This document shows, piece by piece, positions 60,508-64,000 of a stretch of DNA of 64,000 nucleotides. The notes below the pieces were generated by a model that saw nothing but the letters and a program-made list of their open reading frames with translations, was not told where the DNA came from and did not search any database. Position numbers and translations under genes: made by a program. The stretch is from Mycolicibacterium vulneris. GTDB lineage: Bacteria > Actinomycetota > Actinomycetes > Mycobacteriales > Mycobacteriaceae. The DNA lies in NCBI RefSeq assembly GCF_002104765.1, contig NZ_NCXM01000001.1:124001-188000 (forward strand), written 5' to 3'. The stretch's first letter is position 1; the number at the start of each line of letters is the position of its first letter.

Positions 60508-62165
60508 TAGCGCCTGCGGCTCTTTTTGCGCGGCGGCGGCAGCGCACCCTCGGCGCGCAACCGCGCGGCGTGTTCGGCCAGCGCGTCGACCAGCGGGCCA
60601 ACCGCGGCGGTCTCGGGCTGGACATCCACCCGCAAACCGAATTCGGCCGCGGTCTCCGCGGTCTTGGGACCGATGCAGGCGATGATCGTCCGAGCGTGCG
60701 GCTTGCCGGCGATGCCGACCAGGTTTCGCACCGTGGAGCTGGAGGTGAAGCACACCGCGTCGAACCCACCGGTCTTGATCATCTCCCGCGTCTCGGCCGG
60801 CGGCGGGGCGGCCCGCACCGTCCGGTAGGCGGTGACATCCTCGATCTCCCAACCACGTTCGCGCAGGCCCTCGGCCAGCGTCTCGGTGGCGATGTCGGCG
60901 CGCGGCAGCAGCACCCGGTTGACCGGGTCGAAAATGCTGTCGTAGTCCGGGAAGTCGTCGAGCAGACCCAGCGAGGACTGCTCGCCGGCCGGCACCAGTT
61001 CGGGGCTGATCCCGAACGCCCGGACCCGGTCGGCGGTCGACTCGCCCACACACGCGATCTTCACTCCGGAGAACGCGCGCGCGTCCAGACCGAACTCGCC
61101 GAACTTCTCCCACACCGCGCGCACCGCGTTGGTGGAGGTGAACACCACCCACTGGAAGCGGCCGTCGACCAAACCCTTGACGGCCCTTTCCATCTGGGCG
61201 GGGCTGCGCGGCGGCTCGACCGCGATGGTCGGCACCTCGATCGGCAGCGCGCCGTAGGAGGTCAGCCGCTCGCTCATCTCGCCGGCCTGGTCCTTGGTGC
61301 GGGGCACCAGCACGGTCCAGCCGTACAGCGCGCGGTTCTCCCACCAGTTCAGCTTCGCCCGGCTGGCCACTGTCTTGCCGATGGTCACCACCAGCGGACC
61401 GGTCAACGGGCCGGCGGGGTCGGTAGCGCCGAGCACCGCCGAGTCGGTCAACCCGTGCAGTGTGGTCTCGACGGAACGCTGCTGACAGGTGGTGCCCTGC
61501 GCGGTCACCACGCAAGGGGTGTTCTCGGCGAGCTCGTGCTCGATCAGGGTGCGCGCCGCGTCGGCCAGATGCGACGACGTGGCCTGCAGAATCAGCGGGC
61601 CGGGCGCGGCGGCCAGCGCCTCCCAGTCGACGTCGCCGCGCACGTCGGCGACCGTGTGCGAGGAGCCCAGCGGCAGCCCCGCATACGTCGGGACGGCATC
61701 GCTGGGAGCCAGCCCGGGCACGATCTCGATGTGCAGGTGGCTCCGCGCGACGGCGTTGACCTCGGTGATGACCGCGTCGACCGTCAGCGGGTCGCCGGCC
61801 ACCAGCCGCACCACGTCGACGCCCGTCCGCGCCTCGGTGGTCAGTGTCTTGGCCACCTCGGCGGGGTCACCCAGCGCCGGGCGGATATCGGGACCGCCGG
61901 AGATCACCGCCGGCTGCGCCTTGCCCTGGTCGGAACCGCCGTCGCCGTTGGTGGCGGCCGGCTCGGCCGGGGCCGGGCCGGAGACCGGTGGCAGGTCTTT
62001 GCCGATCAGGGCCAGCACCGGCTCAGGCACGTCAGGGTCGGTGAACACCAAAGCCGCGTTCGCCAGCACCGTCGCGGCCCGGGTCGTCAGCAGTCCCGGG
62101 TCACCCGGGCCGGAGCCCACGTACGTGATGCGGCCGGGTGTCGGCTTACGCCCTCGCGTCGTCAT
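60507..62165 (-). CDS. hemD: Fused uroporphyrin-III C-methyltransferase-like / uroporphyrinogen-III synthase
   Basis: A 552-residue two-domain protein. The N-terminal tetrapyrrole methylase domain (about 10-270) contains TYVGSGPGDPGLLTTRA, VRLVAGDPLTVDAVI and VPGLAPSDAVPTYAGLPLG, but carries an insert rich in Gly/Ala after LIGKDLPPVSG. The C-terminal HemD domain (about 295-530) contains VFTSTNAVRAVWEKFGE, VACVGE-like IACVGESTADRV and CFTSSSTVRNLVGIAG. It closes hydroxymethylbilane to uroporphyrinogen III. Whether the methylase half is active (siroheme or B12 branch) is unclear. GGGAG precedes the ATG. Confidence 0.93.
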   Translation of the reverse strand: MTTRGRKPTPGRITYVGSGPGDPGLLTTRAATVLANAALVFTDPDVPEPVLALIGKDLPPVSGPAPAEPAATNGDGGSDQGKAQPAVISGGPDIRPALGDPAEVAKTLTTEARTGVDVVRLVAGDPLTVDAVITEVNAVARSHLHIEIVPGLAPSDAVPTYAGLPLGSSHTVADVRGDVDWEALAAAPGPLILQATSSHLADAARTLIEHELAENTPCVVTAQGTTCQQRSVETTLHGLTDSAVLGATDPAGPLTGPLVVTIGKTVASRAKLNWWENRALYGWTVLVPRTKDQAGEMSERLTSYGALPIEVPTIAVEPPRSPAQMERAVKGLVDGRFQWVVFTSTNAVRAVWEKFGEFGLDARAFSGVKIACVGESTADRVRAFGISPELVPAGEQSSLGLLDDFPDYDSIFDPVNRVLLPRADIATETLAEGLRERGWEIEDVTAYRTVRAAPPPAETREMIKTGGFDAVCFTSSSTVRNLVGIAGKPHARTIIACIGPKTAETAAEFGLRVDVQPETAAVGPLVDALAEHAARLRAEGALPPPRKKSRRR

Positions 62166-62188
62166 TGTCGCTCCCAGGTAATTCGCAT

Positions 62189-63136
62189 TTAATTTCCTCG
62201 CGCGGGGTCTTGCCGCGCTTCGCTCATCAGCTCTCGAGCGCCCAGCTCGAACAGCTCCGCGGCCACCGAAAGCCCAAGCTCTCGTGCCCGACCGGGACTG
62301 CCGATACCGGACGCGCGGATCACGTCGGACCCGTCCAGCGCCGCCACGCAACCGCGCAGCGACAGCTCTTCGAAGATCCGGCCTTCCTCGTCGATGGACT
62401 CGACCACTTCGGCGATCGCGCCCACCGGTGCGGAGCAACCGGCCTCCAGTTCGGCCAGCAGGGCTCGCTCCGCGGTGACCGACGCACGCGTATCGGCGTC
62501 GTCCAGTTCCGCCAGCACTGCCGCTAACCGGTTGTCACCGGCACGGCATTCGACGGCGAGCGCGCCCTGAGCCGGTGCTGGCAACATTTGCACCGGCTCT
62601 AGCGTCTCGGTGACATCGTCGAGGCGACCGATCCGGGCGAGTCCCGCCCGGGCTACCACGATCGCGTCGAGATCACCACTGCTTACCTTGTTCAACCTGG
62701 TATCTAGGTTGCCTCGTAGGGGGCGGATTTCCAAACCGAGACCCAATGCTCTAAGCTGCGCGGCCCGCCGCGGCGACGAAGTGCCCACCAGCGAACCGGC
62801 CGGCAACTCCGCGAGCACCAGTCCATCGCGCGCGACCACCGCGTCGCGCGGATCGTTGCGCAGCGGTATGGCTGCCACAGCAAACCTCGGGTCGTCGGCG
62901 GTGGGCAGGTCCTTGTGGGAGTGCACCGCGGCGTCGACACGGCCCTCCTCCATGGCCTCGCGCAGTGCGGTGGTGAAGACACCCACCCCGAGCGACTCGA
63001 TTGGCGCCGACGAGCGGTCCCCCTCCGTGCTGATGGTCACCAGCTCCGCCGGGTGTCCCAGCGCGATCAAAGCGTCTCTGACGACCCCGGCCTGGGTGGT
63101 GGCCAGCAGGCTGCCCCGGGTTCCTATCCGGATCAC
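62189..63136 (-). CDS. hemC: Hydroxymethylbilane synthase HemC
   Basis: A 315-residue porphobilinogen deaminase. It has [59 protein letters not shown] and the dipyrromethane cofactor Cys in [12 protein letters not shown]. The start is GTG 63134-63136 with 13 bp after the hemA stop; a TTG three codons upstream is possible. It lies 23 bp before hemD. Orthologue: Rv0510, 309 residues. Confidence 0.95.
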   Translation of the reverse strand: MIRIGTRGSLLATTQAGVVRDALIALGHPAELVTISTEGDRSSAPIESLGVGVFTTALREAMEEGRVDAAVHSHKDLPTADDPRFAVAAIPLRNDPRDAVVARDGLVLAELPAGSLVGTSSPRRAAQLRALGLGLEIRPLRGNLDTRLNKVSSGDLDAIVVARAGLARIGRLDDVTETLEPVQMLPAPAQGALAVECRAGDNRLAAVLAELDDADTRASVTAERALLAELEAGCSAPVGAIAEVVESIDEEGRIFEELSLRGCVAALDGSDVIRASGIGSPGRARELGLSVAAELFELGARELMSEARQDPARGN

Positions 63137-63149
63137 GTTCGCCAATCGC

Positions 63150-64000
63150 CTACTCGGCGGTCTGCTGCGGGGTGCCCGCGTCGAATCCGTTTGCAATGAC
63201 CGGCAATTCGCCCGCGGCCACGGCATCGACGGCCGTCTGATCGAGTTCGAAGAGTTCGCGCAACGCCTCGGCGTAGCTGTCGCCGCCGGGCGCGCTGGCC
63301 AGCTGTTTGATCCGCACGGTCGGCGCGTGCAGCAGCTTGTCCACCACCCGTCGCACGGTGCGGGCCACCTCTTCGCGCTGGGCGCTCTCGAGCCCGGGCA
63401 GCCGGTTGTCGAGGCGCAGCAGTTCCGCCTCGACAACATCGGCGGCGCGCTGGCGCAGCGCGGTGACCGTCGGCGTGACTTCGGCCATCCGCTGTCCGGC
63501 CAGATAGGCAGCAACTTCGGTGGCGACGATGGTGCGCGCGGCGTCGACGTCCGCGGCCGCGGCATGAGCCGAGGGCTCGTGCTGCACGCGGTCCACATCG
63601 ACGACCCAGACGCCGGGCAGACCGGCCACCGCCGGGTCGACGTCGCGCGGCATGCCCAGGTCGCAGATCACCAGTGGATTCGCCTCTTCGTCGCGGTGCG
63701 CGGCGGCCAGCGCGTGGTGCACATCGGCCAGCGAGACCACCGGGGTCACCGCGCCGGTACAGCTGACGACGACGTCGGCGCCCGCCAGGGTGTCGGCCAG
63801 GCGTTCCAGGGGCACGGCATCGGCCCGCACGCCGGTGTCGCGGATCTTGCGGACCAGGCGCTGGCCCCGGGACAGCGACCGGTTGACCACGTGGACCTGC
63901 CCGATGCCGGCACGAGAAAGGTGCGCCGCGGCCAGGGCGCCCATCGCGCCGGCGCCGACCAGGACGGCGGTTTTGCCCGACAACTCATCGAGGCGGCGCT
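63150..64000 (-). CDS. hemA: Glutamyl-tRNA reductase HemA (5' part missing)
   Basis: The last 283 codons of hemA; the start is beyond the right edge. The NADPH domain begins with [24 protein letters not shown], followed by [34 protein letters not shown] and the C-terminal dimerisation helices ([36 protein letters not shown]). It reduces glutamyl-tRNA to glutamate-1-semialdehyde, the substrate of HemL encoded 22 kb away. The catalytic Cys domain is outside the window. Confidence 0.94.
   Translation of the reverse strand, partial: RRLDELSGKTAVLVGAGAMGALAAAHLSRAGIGQVHVVNRSLSRGQRLVRKIRDTGVRADAVPLERLADTLAGADVVVSCTGAVTPVVSLADVHHALAAAHRDEEANPLVICDLGMPRDVDPAVAGLPGVWVVDVDRVQHEPSAHAAAADVDAARTIVATEVAAYLAGQRMAEVTPTVTALRQRAADVVEAELLRLDNRLPGLESAQREEVARTVRRVVDKLLHAPTVRIKQLASAPGGDSYAEALRELFELDQTAVDAVAAGELPVIANGFDAGTPQQTAE

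Noticed and set aside
60508..61515. Upstream extension of the hemB frame
   Set aside because: It overlaps hemD in another frame; the GTG at 60507 gives the family length.
1..64000. tRNA genes, CRISPR arrays, prophage or intact insertion sequences
   Set aside because: No cloverleaf-like T-loop sequences, regular spacer repeats, transposases or phage genes were seen by reading.

Overview
The window is very GC-rich, densely packed and syntenic, in inverted order, with the Mycobacterium tuberculosis interval Rv0509 to Rv0557 (hemA-hemC-hemD-hemB through menB, menC, menD and mgtA). Gene content, protein lengths and sequence similarity recalled from memory point to a slow-growing mycobacterium, most likely of the M. 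avium complex. Species assignment is an inference. No rRNA, tRNA, CRISPR array, prophage or intact insertion sequence was seen.

Layout. 1-6305: a cut-off cyclase/ATPase regulator, then an accessory flavin monooxygenase and cytochrome P450. 6279-13112 (minus): mgtA, a DUF3592 membrane protein, menD, a MenH-like hydrolase (bpoC), menC and an amidohydrolase. 13245-16888: fadD8 with a KstR-like operator, a divergent tetR/aldo-keto reductase pair with twin palindromic operators, and an F420-type reductase. 16902-23706 (plus): menB, an SDR, a glyoxalase-like protein, pitA with a small partner, a DUF3349 protein, menE and a polytopic membrane protein. 23709-31635: sugar-transfer genes, a Pro/Thr-rich surface protein, galE3, an MTA phosphorylase and menA. 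31734-34772: fabH, two small membrane proteins, a 57-bp tandem repeat and a ParA/MinD-like ATPase. 34833-40892 (minus): the cytochrome c maturation operon (ccsA, resB, ccdA, a TlpA-like lipoprotein, a histidine phosphatase) with hemL at its head.

41260-48832 is more variable: an F420-type reductase, a D-tartrate dehydratase-like enzyme with a ketopantoate-reductase-like partner, a decayed carboxylic acid reductase fragment, a GABA-type permease, and an ssuD/MHS-transporter pair. 49279-58003 holds envelope acyl-chemistry genes (Tat esterase, acyltransferase-SGNH fusion, separate SGNH protein and acyltransferase), a 38-residue membrane peptide and a second large cyclase/ATPase/LuxR regulator. 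58287-59513 holds a STAS-domain protein and two small membrane proteins. 59527-64000 (minus) is the heme operon hemA-hemC-hemD-hemB, with hemA cut by the window end.

Together the window covers most of menaquinone synthesis (menD, menC, menB, menE, menA, possibly menH), most of the route from glutamyl-tRNA to uroporphyrinogen III, and cytochrome c maturation, so it is largely a respiratory-cofactor region. Genes are tightly coupled by GTGA, ATGA and TTGA stop/start overlaps, which settle several non-ATG starts. Accessory islands sit at 3.2-6.3 kb, 14.9-16.9 kb and 41.3-48.8 kb.
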